In this document: positions 54,151 to 63,962 of the stretch, one piece after another
Position numbering within the stretch: the first letter of the stretch is position 1
How the letters are laid out: the number at the start of each line of letters is the position of its first letter
Assembly (NCBI GenBank): GCA_963575745.1
Contig: CAUYUJ010015727.1
Location: forward strand, 215,820-279,819
Length of the DNA: 64,000 bases
Direction of reading: 5' to 3'
Source of the DNA: Prorocentrum cordatum
Lineage: Eukaryota > Sar > Dinophyceae > Prorocentrales > Prorocentraceae
The notes under the pieces: generated by a model
What the model was told of the DNA's origin: nothing
The model's database searches: none
Seen by the model: the letters and a program-made list of their open reading frames with translations, nothing else
Made by a program: the position numbers and the translations under genes

Positions 54151-54234
54151 ATGACTCCGACCCCGTCTGGGAGGCCTCTGCGTCCTCCCTGTGGTGATGA
54201 AGACCAAGTGCCACGACGGGAGGTTTTGTGGGAC

Positions 54235-54412
54235 GGGAAAATGACCACAGCCACTGCTTCTTGTTTGCGCCGCCTTCCAGCCGGCCGAAAAAGAAGCAGT
54301 GGATGTGGTCATCTCCCTGGTGCCAAGCTCAACGAAAATGACCACAACCATTGCTTTGTTTCTGCGGGCTGGAAGGCGGCAACAAAAGAAAAGCAGTGAC
54401 TGTGGTCGTTTT
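54235..54412. mobile_element. Foldback element of about 178 bp
   Basis: The left arm GGGAAAATGACCACAGCCAC...GCCGCCTTCCAGCC (about 48 bp) is complementary to the right arm at 54366-54412 with few mismatches. Two inner copies of the GACCACA..GCTT motif (54288-54318 inverted, 54338-54372 direct) make it a nested hairpin. Confidence 0.8.
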
Positions 54413-54539
54413 CACGCCCCCTAGTTTTGCCCAGTTTCTTCGGGAGCCCCAGCCGGGCCCCGGGGCCGTCCAAAAACGACTCGGGACGAGAAAGCGGCCC
54501 CAGGGGGAAAGGGGCAGGGACTTCGGGGGCCCCGTCTTA

Positions 54540-54590
54540 GGAGGAGGAGGAGGAGGAGGAGGAGGAGGAGGAGGAGGAGGAGGAGGAGGA
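54540..54590. repeat. (GGA)n microsatellite
   Basis: About 17 GGA triplets. Confidence 0.95.
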
Positions 54591-54729
54591 GTTGATACAA
54601 TCAGGACAGCGCATGTCTGGAGGAAGCAAGGCGGGGACGAAGACCAAACTTCACGACGGAATCGTTTCTACAGATTTTCAGTCCCTCGGGGCCCTTAGAG
54701 GGCAGAATCGAGGAGATTTGATATCTCAA

Positions 54730-55830
54730 GGGGGGGAAGCAGGGAGACCCATTATCGAAGACGCCTGCGGCGAATCACCGCCGCCCCTGCCTTTTTGGAA
54801 GCGCCTGCGTGGCCGAAAGTTGGGTTTGAGCTAGGCCAAGCTACCGGGCCACGCGTTCCCCGAGTGGGTTTCGAAAGCTTTCGGGGAACACGGAGTCGGG
54901 CGAGCTATCGGACCAGGTGGTTTCCGAGCTTTCGGGCCTTCCTGGAGGACGTCTTGGAGGGGTCTTGGGCCGTCTTGGAGGCCTCTGGCGGGCACTTTGG
55001 GCAGTCTAAGGCCATCTTCAGGCCATCTGGGGCCATCTTGGGTTCATCTTGGGGCCATCTTCGCCGTCTTGGAGGCCTTCTGGGCCGTTTTGGAGGCATC
55101 TTGGAGGCCATCTTGGCCGTCTTGAGACCATCTTCGTGGGGGCCTGTTGGGCTGTCATGGGGCCATCTTGGAGGCCTCTTGGGCGCTCTTGGAGCGATCT
55201 TGGGGGCCTCTTGGGCCGTCTTCAGCCGTCGGAATGGAAGAAGCAAATGCCAAAATCCGTCAAAACTCTACGAAAATCAATGATGTTGGCCTCTTCGGGC
55301 CCTCCTGGAGGACCTCTTGGAGGCCTCTTGGGACGTGTTGGGCCGTCTTGGAGGCTTCTCGGGCGACCTTGGAGGTATCTTGGACTCTCTTGGGCCGTCT
55401 TGGAGACCGTTTTGGATCATCTTGGGCGGACTTGGAGGCCATCTTGGACCATCTTGGAGGCCATCTTGGGCCAACGTGGCCATCTTGGAGGCCATCTTGA
55501 GCCGTCTTGGAGGATTTGTTGGGGGATTGAGGTCTTTGGCAATCTTTTCGGGTGGTCGGCGGGACGGGCCGAATCCCCAGGGGGAGTTCTTTTGGAAAAG
55601 AACCGAAACCAAAACCGAAAGGGCTCTGCACGCCAGGCACCCCTGTGATGAATCAACAGGGGGCGGCGGATCAAAGACGCCTATGGCGAATCACCGCCGC
55701 CCCCTGCCCTTGTGGAAGCGCCTATGTGGCCGACAGCTGGGCTAGAGCTTGGCCAGGCTATCGGGCCAGTTTTTCCCCGAGTTGGTTTGGAAAGCCTTCT
55801 GGGAACGCGTGGGGGAGCGAGAGTTTTGAA
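54730..55830. repeat. Duplicated 190-bp segment flanking a TCTTGGAGGCC minisatellite
   Basis: 54740-54925 (AAGACGCCTGCGGCGAATCA, CCGCCGCCCCTGCC, GGAAGCGCCT) is repeated at 55672-55820 in the same orientation. Between them, 54940-55510 is a degenerate array of about 15-20 bp units (CATCTTGGAGGCCTCTTGGG, GCCGTCTTGG). Open frames rich in Gly, Leu and Trp across it are repeat artefacts. Confidence 0.8.
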
Positions 55831-56106
55831 ATCGCCCATGTGTCCGAGCTTTGTGGCAAGAGCTTTGCCAAGCTATCGGACCATGTGTTCCCCCAACCGT
55901 TGTGGAAACCCTGCGGGGAACACTTGGGGGAGGATGGCGGGGAAGATCAGGAGGAGGAGGGTGAGGAGAAGGATGAGCCTGCACGTCCAGACATGCTGTC
56001 AGGACACATCCTGGCGGCGGGTTCCCAATGATGCTGTAGGAGGCAACGATATACGTCAGCCCCGTCCGTTCATCATCTCATAGCCCCCTCAGCCGATGAA
56101 AAAGCC

Positions 56107-56195
56107 GTCGTCGTCGCCGTCGCCGTCGTCGTCGTCGTTATCGTCGTCGTCGTCGTCGTCGTCTACGTTCTGTCGTCTGCGTCGTCGTCGTCTTT
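56107..56195. repeat. (CGT)n microsatellite
   Basis: GTCGTC triplets with TAT and TCT interruptions. Confidence 0.9.
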
Positions 56196-56329
56196 ATCAT
56201 CGAGGAAGGCCCGAGATTCAATGCGCCCCAAGGAGGTCCAATCTGTTCCACGAGGGGGCTCCAGAAGGCCCAAACTTGCCCCTTTTCTACAGGACGATGT
56301 ACCTGTTCAGCATTTTCGCCCTTGGGGTC

Positions 56330-56720
56330 TGAACGGGAGTCCAAGACGACCCAAGAGGCCCCCAAGGTCGCCACAAGGCAGCCCAAGAGGCCCCGAAGAG
56401 GACCGCAGGACGGTTCAGGAGAGCCCCAAAGGGAAGCATTCCAGACCGCCAAACAGGCCCAAAAGACGCCCCAAGAGGGTCCCAAGAAGACCCCACAGAG
56501 GTTTCCAAGAAAGGTATATCGTCCCCAATCATTCGGGCAAGCTAGCATGTTTAACATATCCGCTCTTTTGGTCTGAACAGCGTCCACGACGGCCCAAGAT
56601 GCCCCAAGATCGCCCAGAGACGGCCCAAGAGAGCCCCAAGACGGCCCAAGAGCGCCCAAAGACGGCCCACGAGGCGCCCAAGATCGCCCAAGAGGGCCCC
56701 AAGACGGCCCCAAGAGGGGG
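56330..56720. repeat. GGCCCAAGACGGCCC minisatellite, inverted relative to 54.9-55.5 kb
   Basis: CCAAGAGGCCCCAAGATCGCC units are the reverse complement of the TCTTGGAGGCC array. Together they make a 1.8-kb inverted arrangement around 55.9 kb. Confidence 0.8.
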
Positions 56721-57225
56721 AACACGAACTGACAATTCGAGCCTTCCGCCCCGCGGGCTCGGAGGAGCAATGCTTTGGCGCTATAGAGCTGCATTGTTCC
56801 TGGCCCATAGCTTGGCGACAGATCACCGGTCGACCGGTCGATGAGAGCGGAGGATAAGGAATGAGGCAGGGGCAGGAGGAAACAGAGAATGTTGATTTGC
56901 ATTTGCATCTATGGGGTAAATCGACCAGCAGGGCCCAGGCCACGCCAGAGGGGATGAGGATCGGTTAAACGATGTTCAGTTTGCCTCCTCCTGCTGCTCC
57001 TCGAGCCGACGGAGCGCGTCGGAGCGCTCCCCGCGGGCTCGGAGGAGCCATGCTTTGTGGTGCAGAGTGCCGCGAGGGTCGATCCTAGCCGCAGGGGAAA
57101 AATAGATTTTTTTTTTCTGCAGATTTGCACGTGCGGGCTTCTTGACACGAGTTTCATTGATTGCCCCAAGTGCTCCGCAGCCACGCTCCCTCATGTACTA
57201 AGAGTATGCGTTTCGGTAGACACGA
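56721..57225. other. No gene recognised
   Basis: Contains a 27-bp direct repeat including CCGCGGGCTCGGAGGAGC at 56751 and 57031. No gene seen. Confidence 0.45.
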
Positions 57226-57229
57226 CAGA

Positions 57230-57775
57230 GCTAACCGTGTCAGTGCATATCACAATATGGTTCAGCATGCCATAACATCGCATTCCATAGCAGTGTCTAG
57301 CTGAGCCTAGCACTGCACGTCACGACGTAACAGTGTCTAGCATGACATTGCATCTCATGGCACATCGTGGTCTTCTATGAACCGAACAGCACCGTAATGT
57401 TCTGCGCTACAGTAAACAGACATCATACAAATATCACACCCCCGTTGTTGCTCTTACTGCCGTCCTGTTTATGTTAGCCTAGCAGCTCATAACATGGCAT
57501 CGCATTGCACTGCATTGCATTTCATTGTGTAGCACGCTATGTCTTGTCTGTGCATACAATGTAACGTGGTAGCACCGCTCTCCATAGGAAATATCGCATG
57601 ATATGGCTCAGCGAATCATCCCATACATTATCATAGCATGTCACAGCACAGCATGGCATGGCATGTAATTCGCACCTTCAATTATAGCATGTTATTACAT
57701 TGCATACAGCATAGTGGCATCGCGCGCTATAGCGTAGCATGGTGTATCATGGCATTTCATAGCATAGTGCAACAA
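57230..57775. repeat. Degenerate CATAGCATGGCAT array
   Basis: Loose 5-10 bp words (GCATAGCATGGCATTGCAT). It resembles the reverse complement of the TGTTATGCTATG array at 61.3-63.0 kb. Confidence 0.7.
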
Positions 57776-57974
57776 GAGAGGCAGGCACGTTTACCTTGGC
57801 GCTTCCAGGTGCATATCAGTACGACTTCCCTTGTCCCCTCTCAAGATCCTCTTCCTCACGCGTGCGACGGAAGTGCTTCTGGTTTTTTCGCCAGTGCCCA
57901 CTAGGGGCACATCTGCTTGTTCGCCTCCTGCAAGCTTCGCAAAGGAACAACCATACGTAGTCGATGTAACCTTC

Positions 57975-58262
57975 CGATCTCATAGTCGAGTTTGTTCAAT
58001 CGATCACACTACCGATCGCAGTTACGACCTCTCTGTCGGCATCATAACCGATCACCATCGATCTCACTACCGATTTCACAGTTGAAATCACTCTATCGAT
58101 GCCACGGTCGATTTCACGATCGAACTCACGGTCGATCTGACCATCGATATCACTATCAATTGCAATCGATCTCACCGTCGATCTCATTATTGATCTCATT
58201 CAATCGTTCTCACGATCGATCTCAGTGCTGTTCCAAGTATCAATCTCACGATCGATCCGATG
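57975..58262. repeat. Degenerate CGATCTCAC repeats
   Basis: Words such as ACGATCGATCTCAC, ACCGATTTCAC and TCGATCTCACCG recur about every 15 bp. Confidence 0.75.
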
Positions 58263-58700
58263 CTCTCTTGGGCTGTGGTGGCGCTCTGTTTGGGCTCTTG
58301 GACCATTATGAGACTCTTTGGAGGCTCTGGAAACCTGGGGGGGTGCGTTGAGCAGCTCGTCTACCCCCCTCCCCGAGCCCCCCCCCCCCCCTCTAATCCG
58401 ATGTTGGACCCCTGGGGAGGGGGCAAAGGGGAGTGGGACACCCACATGTCTCACACGTCTTGTCACCCCGGGCAAGCGAGGGTCGGCTGACGCCTTCACC
58501 CAAACTCATCATTCCTGTCCCTTCCCCTCTCTCGCCCGTCATCCCCGAAAATGGGGAGGCGGATGATCCCACTGTGCTGTAACGCTTCCCTGGCCTGCGC
58601 TAGAACCTAAGCGCGCGCGAAGCGCGCGCGTGGTTTCTAGTGTGTGTGTATATATAACTATATATAACTATATATATCTAACTAAATATATGTATATGTA
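58263..58700. other. Upstream flank of the bestrophin-like gene
   Basis: No gene seen. It includes the second GCGCGCGCGAAGCGCGCGCG hairpin copy (58602-58632) and an AT-rich TATATAACTATATATA tract (58646-58700) that ends directly at the spliced-leader relic. Confidence 0.5.
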
Positions 58701-58703
58701 TGC

Positions 58704-58724
58704 CTGTAACCGTTTTGGCTCAAG
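58704..58724 (+). other. Relict dinoflagellate spliced leader
   Basis: This 21-mer ends CCGTTTTGGCTCAAG and matches the known dinoflagellate trans-spliced leader at 18 of 21 positions, including the last 12 exactly. It lies 85 bp upstream of the bestrophin-like start codon. In a genome such a relic is expected when a trans-spliced mRNA has been reverse-transcribed and re-inserted. It is not followed by a splice donor, so it is not an active leader-RNA gene. Confidence 0.8.
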
Positions 58725-58809
58725 CTGTTGCAGCTTGACCTGTCCGGCGGGTTCCGCCGATCCGTATGCAAATAGTTCATCGCCTGTCGACCGTACTACT
58801 TGAGCCAGG

Positions 58810-60093
58810 ATGGGCGATGGCTGCGCGGAGGGCGCGGGGAGCCCCCTTGCGGGCACGATCGCCGATATGTCGCAGTACGGCTCGCTCACCACCCAGGTGA
58901 ACGCGCCGCACATGATCTCCAAGATGAAGTCCAAAAAGCTCTTCCCGGACTTGCAGGCCAAGGGGGCGCACGAGGAAAGCCAGATCGTGACGTATGACCA
59001 GCACTCCATAAGCGACATGAGGGTTCTGGTGTGGCCATGGGTTGCCGGGTCCATCTTCCGGAGGCGGAAGATTTGGTGGCAGATCGCGGCGTATTTGGCT
59101 CTTGTGGTGCTTCTCACTTTCTCGCTGCTCATGATCATGGAAAAGCCTTACGTCATCGATTACCAGACCGCCTCAGCATTGTCTGCGTACTTCAACGTGT
59201 TCCTGCCATTTCTTTTTGGCATCTACCTGAACAACGTTTTTACACGTTGGTGGACTATGCGCACCTTGGGTATCGGCGACCTCAACAACTCTGTGAACAA
59301 CCTGTGTGTCATCGTGGCCTCGCACCTGAGGGGCCCAGAAGGCGTTTGGCCCAGGCGCCTGCTCGTGCGGTACGGGCTCTTGAGCCTCGAGCTCATCTAC
59401 CGCGCCGCCCGGAATACCGACGGTGACTTGTCGGATTTGGTCAGCAGCGGGTCACTGTCGCAGAGCGAGGAGAAATCCTTGGTCGATCTGCCTGGTCCGG
59501 TGAAGGGGCAGGCGGTGTGGGCCTGGGTGCAGATGCTGATGGACGACCAGTTCCGGATGCAGCGGATCCCTCGAGAGCTCAACATGCCGGTGCAGAATGA
59601 AATCATCAAGGGCCGCACTGCCGTGAAGACTATCTTCACGCACCTGAACACGCCGATGCCGTTTGCGTACGTGCATCTGATGGCATGCCTGGTGCACGTG
59701 AACCTGCTCCTTCTGGTGCTGCAGGCAGGCATGGTATGCACACAGGCCATCGGGAAGATTTTGCTGCTGAAGTCCAAAACAGAGACGAAAGAGCACCTGG
59801 AGGCTGTCGGCGTCCACGAGGACGGCGCGGCCGGCATGCACCTGTTCGCGCAGGTGTTGCTCGTTGTGATGGTGCCCATGCTCTACCTGGGCTTCCTGGA
59901 GCTCGCCTACGAGATCACGGACCCCTTCGGTACTGATCACAACGACTTCCCCCGGGCGATGATCCACAACACCATGCAGGACGAGTGCGAGGGCATCTTC
60001 AAGGCAGCAGAGGCACCGCCTGCGGAGCTGGCCTCGGTGCTCAGGGCGCCCGCCGCTGCTCCGGGAGCTGAGCCGTCCGCGGACCGGGTGTAG
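58810..60093 (+). CDS. Bestrophin-like anion channel, intronless 427-residue gene
   Basis: Encodes a membrane protein of the bestrophin/UPF0187 type, expected to form anion channels. After a hydrophilic N-terminus, VWPWVAGSIFRRRKIWWQI leads into a first membrane segment (AAYLALVVLLTFSLLMIM). LPFLFGIYLNNVFTRWWTMR follows, matching the bestrophin pore-lining helix and its conserved RWW. RRLLVRYGLLSLELIYRAAR and IPRELNMPVQNEIIKGRTAV form cytosolic helices. PFAYVHLMACLVHVNLLLLV and VLLVVMVPMLYLGFLELAYE are further membrane segments, and ITDPFGTDHNDF matches the Ca-clasp-like N-P-F-G-x-D-x-x-D-F segment. The ATG at 58810 suits the leader relic 85 bp upstream. The stop is at 60091-60093. No introns are needed. 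Family call is by motif order; ion selectivity cannot be read. Confidence 0.85.
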   Translation: MGDGCAEGAGSPLAGTIADMSQYGSLTTQVNAPHMISKMKSKKLFPDLQAKGAHEESQIVTYDQHSISDMRVLVWPWVAGSIFRRRKIWWQIAAYLALVVLLTFSLLMIMEKPYVIDYQTASALSAYFNVFLPFLFGIYLNNVFTRWWTMRTLGIGDLNNSVNNLCVIVASHLRGPEGVWPRRLLVRYGLLSLELIYRAARNTDGDLSDLVSSGSLSQSEEKSLVDLPGPVKGQAVWAWVQMLMDDQFRMQRIPRELNMPVQNEIIKGRTAVKTIFTHLNTPMPFAYVHLMACLVHVNLLLLVLQAGMVCTQAIGKILLLKSKTETKEHLEAVGVHEDGAAGMHLFAQVLLVVMVPMLYLGFLELAYEITDPFGTDHNDFPRAMIHNTMQDECEGIFKAAEAPPAELASVLRAPAAAPGAEPSADRV

Positions 60094-60307
60094 GTCCCCG
60101 GTCGTGCCCTCCGCCATCGTGGCGTGAGCGTTGCACGAATGTTGCCATTTGCCTATTGGTCCACCCCTCGGACACGCTGTAGTGCCAGGGCGGACGGGCG
60201 GCCCGCTCAGGCGAGCCGCTGCCCATGTGTGCCACCAACGCCGCCTTCTTCGCCGATGGCGAGGAGATTCGGCCGTGGCCTGTAGGACGTAGCCAGGCCA
60301 GCCACAA
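60094..60307. other. 3' flank of the bestrophin-like gene
   Basis: No feature recognised. No AATAAA signal is evident, as expected for dinoflagellates. Confidence 0.4.
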
Positions 60308-60427
60308 CTGGGGGAGTTGTGGTCCTTACCCCCCTGGGGGACTCATCGATTTCGACACCCCTCTCGAGGGATCGTCGATGCGATGGGTTCCCCCAGGTGG
60401 GTAAGGACCACAGCTCCCCCTGTTATG
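60306..60427. mobile_element. Foldback element of about 120 bp
   Basis: Arms AACTGGGGGAGTTGTGGTCC (left, continuing TTACCCCCCTGGGGGA) and GGACCACAGCTCCCCCTGTT (right) are complementary over about 40 bp. The loop contains TCGAGGGATCG. No second copy was seen. Confidence 0.78.
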
Positions 60428-60760
60428 GCTGGTCGGGTAGCCTCGCGGAGAGATCCCCGCAATCAGTGTGCCAGCTTCGGCTCCCCCTTCTCTGGCCTTC
60501 TCTAGGCCCGCCCCCTGGCGAGCAGACGGGACCGCTGCCTTTTCCGCACCTCGGCGAGCGGTGCGGCGAGCGGGCGGCTGCAAAAACAGATACACCCTAG
60601 ACGATGCTTAAGAAAACGTAAGTTTTTGTCCAGAGTCTCAATGATTCTTAACTTTTGAATGTGAATCCTAACATTTTGATCGAAATTTTGGGTTTCTAAT
60701 CAAATTCTGAGACTATGATTTTCTTAACCCATGATTTCTTAAATATTTCGCAGGGTGCAT
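60428..60760. other. Spacer, AT-rich from 60600
   Basis: 60600-60750 is AT-rich with repeated TCTTAACTTTTGAA / ATTTTGATCGAAATTTTG words. No gene seen. Confidence 0.4.
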
Positions 60761-60879
60761 TTTGTTTCGAGCGATCCCCACCGAAGCCTTAAACGTTTGT
60801 TCCCGGCGGCGCGCGGTCGCCCAATTGGTGGAGCGCTGTGCGCGGGGCCTCGTGGTCTCGGCCAGTGCGTCGGTCCGGG

Positions 60880-61092
60880 CCGGGTGGCGAATGCCGTCGT
60901 CTCCAAATCCAACAAGCCCAGAGCTCCTGACGAAAGAAATGGAAAGGAAGCCGCCGGGGGCGAAACAACAAGCGAAGAAAGCCGCCGGGTGGCGAATTCC
61001 ATTGTCTCCAAATCCAACAAGCCCAGAGTTCCTGACGAAAGACATTGAAAGGAAGCCGCCGGGGGCGAAAAAGCAAGCTTCGAAAACGTGCG
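60880..61092. repeat. 117-bp tandem duplication
   Basis: GGGTGGCGAATnCC.T.GTCTCCAAATCCAACAAGCCCAGAG..CCTGACGAAAGA (fragments) occurs at about 60880 and 61000, 117 bp apart. 117 is a multiple of 3, so the plus frame (60762-61421) repeats SPNPTSPE.LTK..ERKPPGAK. Coding is possible but unsupported. Confidence 0.8.
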
Positions 61093-61154
61093 GTGCGAAA
61101 CGGAGAGTAGAGAGTCGCGGCTCTTCTTTTCGAAAGAAGAAGGGGAAGAGCATT

Positions 61155-61213
61155 AGCAGGAGCAGCAGGAGGAGGAGGCCGACGACGAAGGAGGAGGAAG
61201 AGGAGGGAGGTAA
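61155..61213. repeat. GGA-rich microsatellite
   Basis: AGGAGGAGG words. Confidence 0.8.
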
Positions 61214-61299
61214 GGCAGACCTCTTCTCCCTACTTTACCTCGTCCTCGTCCTCCCACCACTGCACAGCTGCCGTTTCTGGATTCAAAAACGGTTCAACC

Positions 61300-63025
61300 G
61301 TGTTCCATGTAGTCACGATCTTTCGTGTTATTTCATGGTCTTTTCTCGACGTACCATCTTCTTTGGCACCATCTTCTTTGACATGTTATGGTATGTTTTG
61401 CCCTGTGGCACTAGTTTATGACTTGATATGCTGTGTCAGGTTATGGTATAGTTATTATGTTTTGTTCCGTGATGCTGTTGAAAGTTCTGCTCAGTATAGC
61501 ATAGTATGATACGCGTTGCTAGCATGTTTCGCTATGCGTTGCTGTTGTGGTATGGTATGATCTTTGATGCTGGTCTGATATGATACGGTATGTTATGTCA
61601 AGGTGTGTTATGGTATGCTTGGTTATGTAATGATGTGCCGTGTTCGGTCGTGTTATGTTTTGCCATGTCCTGCTCTGGTATGTTCTGTGTGTTGACGGCC
61701 CCGCCTTCTATAGTGTATTATGATATTATCAGCTAGTGTGTGTCGTTATGTTATGATGCCGTTTTCTGGTATGTTTATCATGTTGTGTCTTGATCTGAAT
61801 TGTTCTGTCAAGGCGTGTTGTGTTATGTTCGGTCATGTTCTTATGCTGTGTTATGTTCTCATATGTTATGTCATCTTCTGCTCTGGTGTGTGATGGGATG
61901 TTATGTTATACTCTACAGTGTCATGCATTTCTATAGTATGTTCTGTCATGTTCTGTCATGGTTGAGGTCTGTTATGTCATGTTATGTTGTGTCATGGTGT
62001 GTTCTCTCGTGTTCGTCGTCGCTATTCTCTGCTGCCGTGTTATGGCATGTTCTACAACTTTGCGTCATTATATTAACTATTATGTCAAGGTGTGTTCTGT
62101 TCTATTCCATGTTATGGCATGGAGTGGCGTCTTCTGTTATGTCATGCGTTGCTCTGGTATGTTATGTGATGCCATATTTGCTGACGGTCCGGCTCTGTAT
62201 TATCTATAATGATTTGTTCTGCTAGTATGTGTTATGCTCTGTTGTCGTGCTGTGATCAATAATGTGATGCTGTGCCATGCTATGATATGATATGTCAAGG
62301 TGTGCTATGTTATGCTCGACTCTGTTATGGTATGGTATGTTGTGTTCGTTCGTCCTCTGTTCTGTCATGTTCTGCTCTGGTATGCTATGGAATTGTCTGC
62401 TTTGCTCCATGTTGTTATGACATTGCTATGGTATGTTCTGTCGTGCTCTGTCATGTTTGTGTCATGTTATGTCGTGTCATGGTATGTTTTGTCGTGTTCG
62501 TCGTCGCTGTGCTCTGCTGTCGTGTTATGATACGTGCTGTGATGCTGTGTCATGAAATGAACTATTATGCCAAGGAGTGTTATGTTATGCTTGGTTATGT
62601 TATGTTATGTTGTGCTCTGCCGTTGCCTGCTCCGTCAGGTTCTGCTCTGGAATGTTATGTGAGGTTATGTTATGCTCTACTTTGTCATGGCATTGCTATG
62701 TTATGTTCTGTCATGGTCCGTCGTGCCCGTGTTCTGTTCTGCCATGTTGTGTTTTGTCGTGTTCGTCGTTGCTATGGTCTGCTGTCGGGTTATGATATGT
62801 TATGTGATGCTGTGCCATGGGCAGTGGTGTTATGGTGTACTTGGTTGTGTTATATTATGTTGTGCCATGTCGTCTTCGGTTCCGTCATAATCTGCTCTGG
62901 TGTGTTCTGTCATGTTATGTTATGCTCTACTTTGCCATGCTATTGAAATGTTATGGTCTGTCATGCTCTGTCGTGCTCTGTTCCGTTCTGCCATGTTCTG
63001 TTCGGTCATGTTGTGTTTTGTCGAC
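61300..63025. repeat. 1.7-kb degenerate TGTTATGTTCTG array
   Basis: Strongly T/G-rich on the plus strand with 5-10 bp words (TGTTATGTT, GTCATGTTCTG, CTCTGGTATG). Longer blocks such as GTTCGTCGTCGCTNTNCTCTGCTGTCG recur at about 62007, 62497 and 62758, so there is higher-order structure of several hundred bp. Open frames rich in Met, Val and Cys are artefacts. Confidence 0.85.
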
Positions 63026-63238
63026 CCAGGACTCCCAGAGATCATCGGGACAACTTGGGGTCTGGTGACCGCGGCATGCACGGTGGGGTTGGCCAGGCGC
63101 GAGGCGGCACACACGGGACTCTCGGGGACCATCGGGACAATTTGAGGTCTTGCGGCCGCGGTATGCAGGTTGGGGTTGGCCGGGTGGCCTATTCTTGAAA
63201 TCCAATTACCCCAACTTGTCGGGTCGGGAAACATGCTT
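63026..63238. repeat. Dispersed GCGGCCGCGGTATGCAG box, copies 3 and 4
   Basis: GACCGCGGCATGCACGGTGG (63067) and GCGGCCGCGGTATGCAGGTT (63151) are tandem half-diverged copies of the box at 8491 and 8762. As there, they sit at the edge of a TGTTATG-type array. Confidence 0.7.
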
Positions 63239-63349
63239 TCAACATATATTTGCGGTGGCATTTGTGCATTCATAGTTTCCATGAGATTGCATGTTCAAGC
63301 CGTTTGGTCTTGGCATGGAAGACGTGTTCAAAATTCACGGGCGCATTGC

Positions 63350-63575
63350 GCCCGAAAAAGAACCCTGTACGAGAGCGCATGCGTTTGTTGAACATCGTTG
63401 TTGCCCCGATTGCCTCGCACGGCTGCGAAATTTGTACCATGGACGAAGCGACTTCGGACCGGTTCAAGGTGACCTGGAGAAAGATGCTCCGCAACACGTT
63501 TCGTTCTGCGCGTGGCGGAACCAGACGGTCAGCAGGCAGACCTTCTCCGAGGTGGAGCGATTCTCTCCGCATGCA
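63350..63575 (+). pseudogene. LINE-E reverse-transcriptase thumb fragment
   Basis: In the 63250-63981 frame, RLLNIVVAPIASHGCEICTM followed by RFKVTWRKMLRNTF resembles the end of the non-LTR reverse-transcriptase domain (R-x-L-x3-V-x-P-x3-x-G-x-E...MLR). No catalytic motifs are in the window, so only a fragment is present. Confidence 0.5.
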
Positions 63576-63962
63576 GCTCCTGATTTGTCCGTTCGACTCA
63601 CGGCGCCGTCTGCTCCTGGGGGGGCCTCTGCAGCACTGGAGCCGGCACGCAGACCGAAGCGAACCGAACCTGGGCCCTCATCTCAGGCCCAGGGCGGGGG
63701 GCGGGGGCGGCGCCGCCGAAGTCCCCAGTGGGAGGGTCCGCGTGCGGCCCCCCGCCCGTTTCCGCGCCCTCCCCGCGCCCTGCGTGACGCTGTGCAACCC
63801 CGCCGATGGCCCCAGAGTGGGAGGGCCCGCGTGCGGCTTCCTGCCCATGTCGGTTCGGTTCGCTTCGGGGGAGGGCCCCCAGACCGTCAACAAAATGATC
63901 AGGAATGAGGAGCAAGGGTCTCGACCTTCGGGGAGCCGCGCTGGCGACAAGACACGGCTAGG
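63576..63962. other. No gene recognised
   Basis: GC-rich sequence with a duplicated GTGGGAGGGnCCGCGTGCGG word (63729, 63818). Confidence 0.4.

Noticed and set aside
58646-58700. TATA-type promoter of the bestrophin-like gene
   Set aside because: It is a plain TATATA microsatellite; dinoflagellate promoters generally lack a TATA box, and the leader relic indicates insertion rather than an original promoter.
60805-60885. tRNA-like D-arm (GCCCAATTGGTGGAGC)
   Set aside because: No anticodon stem or T-arm follows that pairs correctly; at best a chance match or a worn SINE-like A box.
61300-63025. Met/Val/Cys-rich membrane-protein frames
   Set aside because: Produced by the TGTTATG array in several frames at once.
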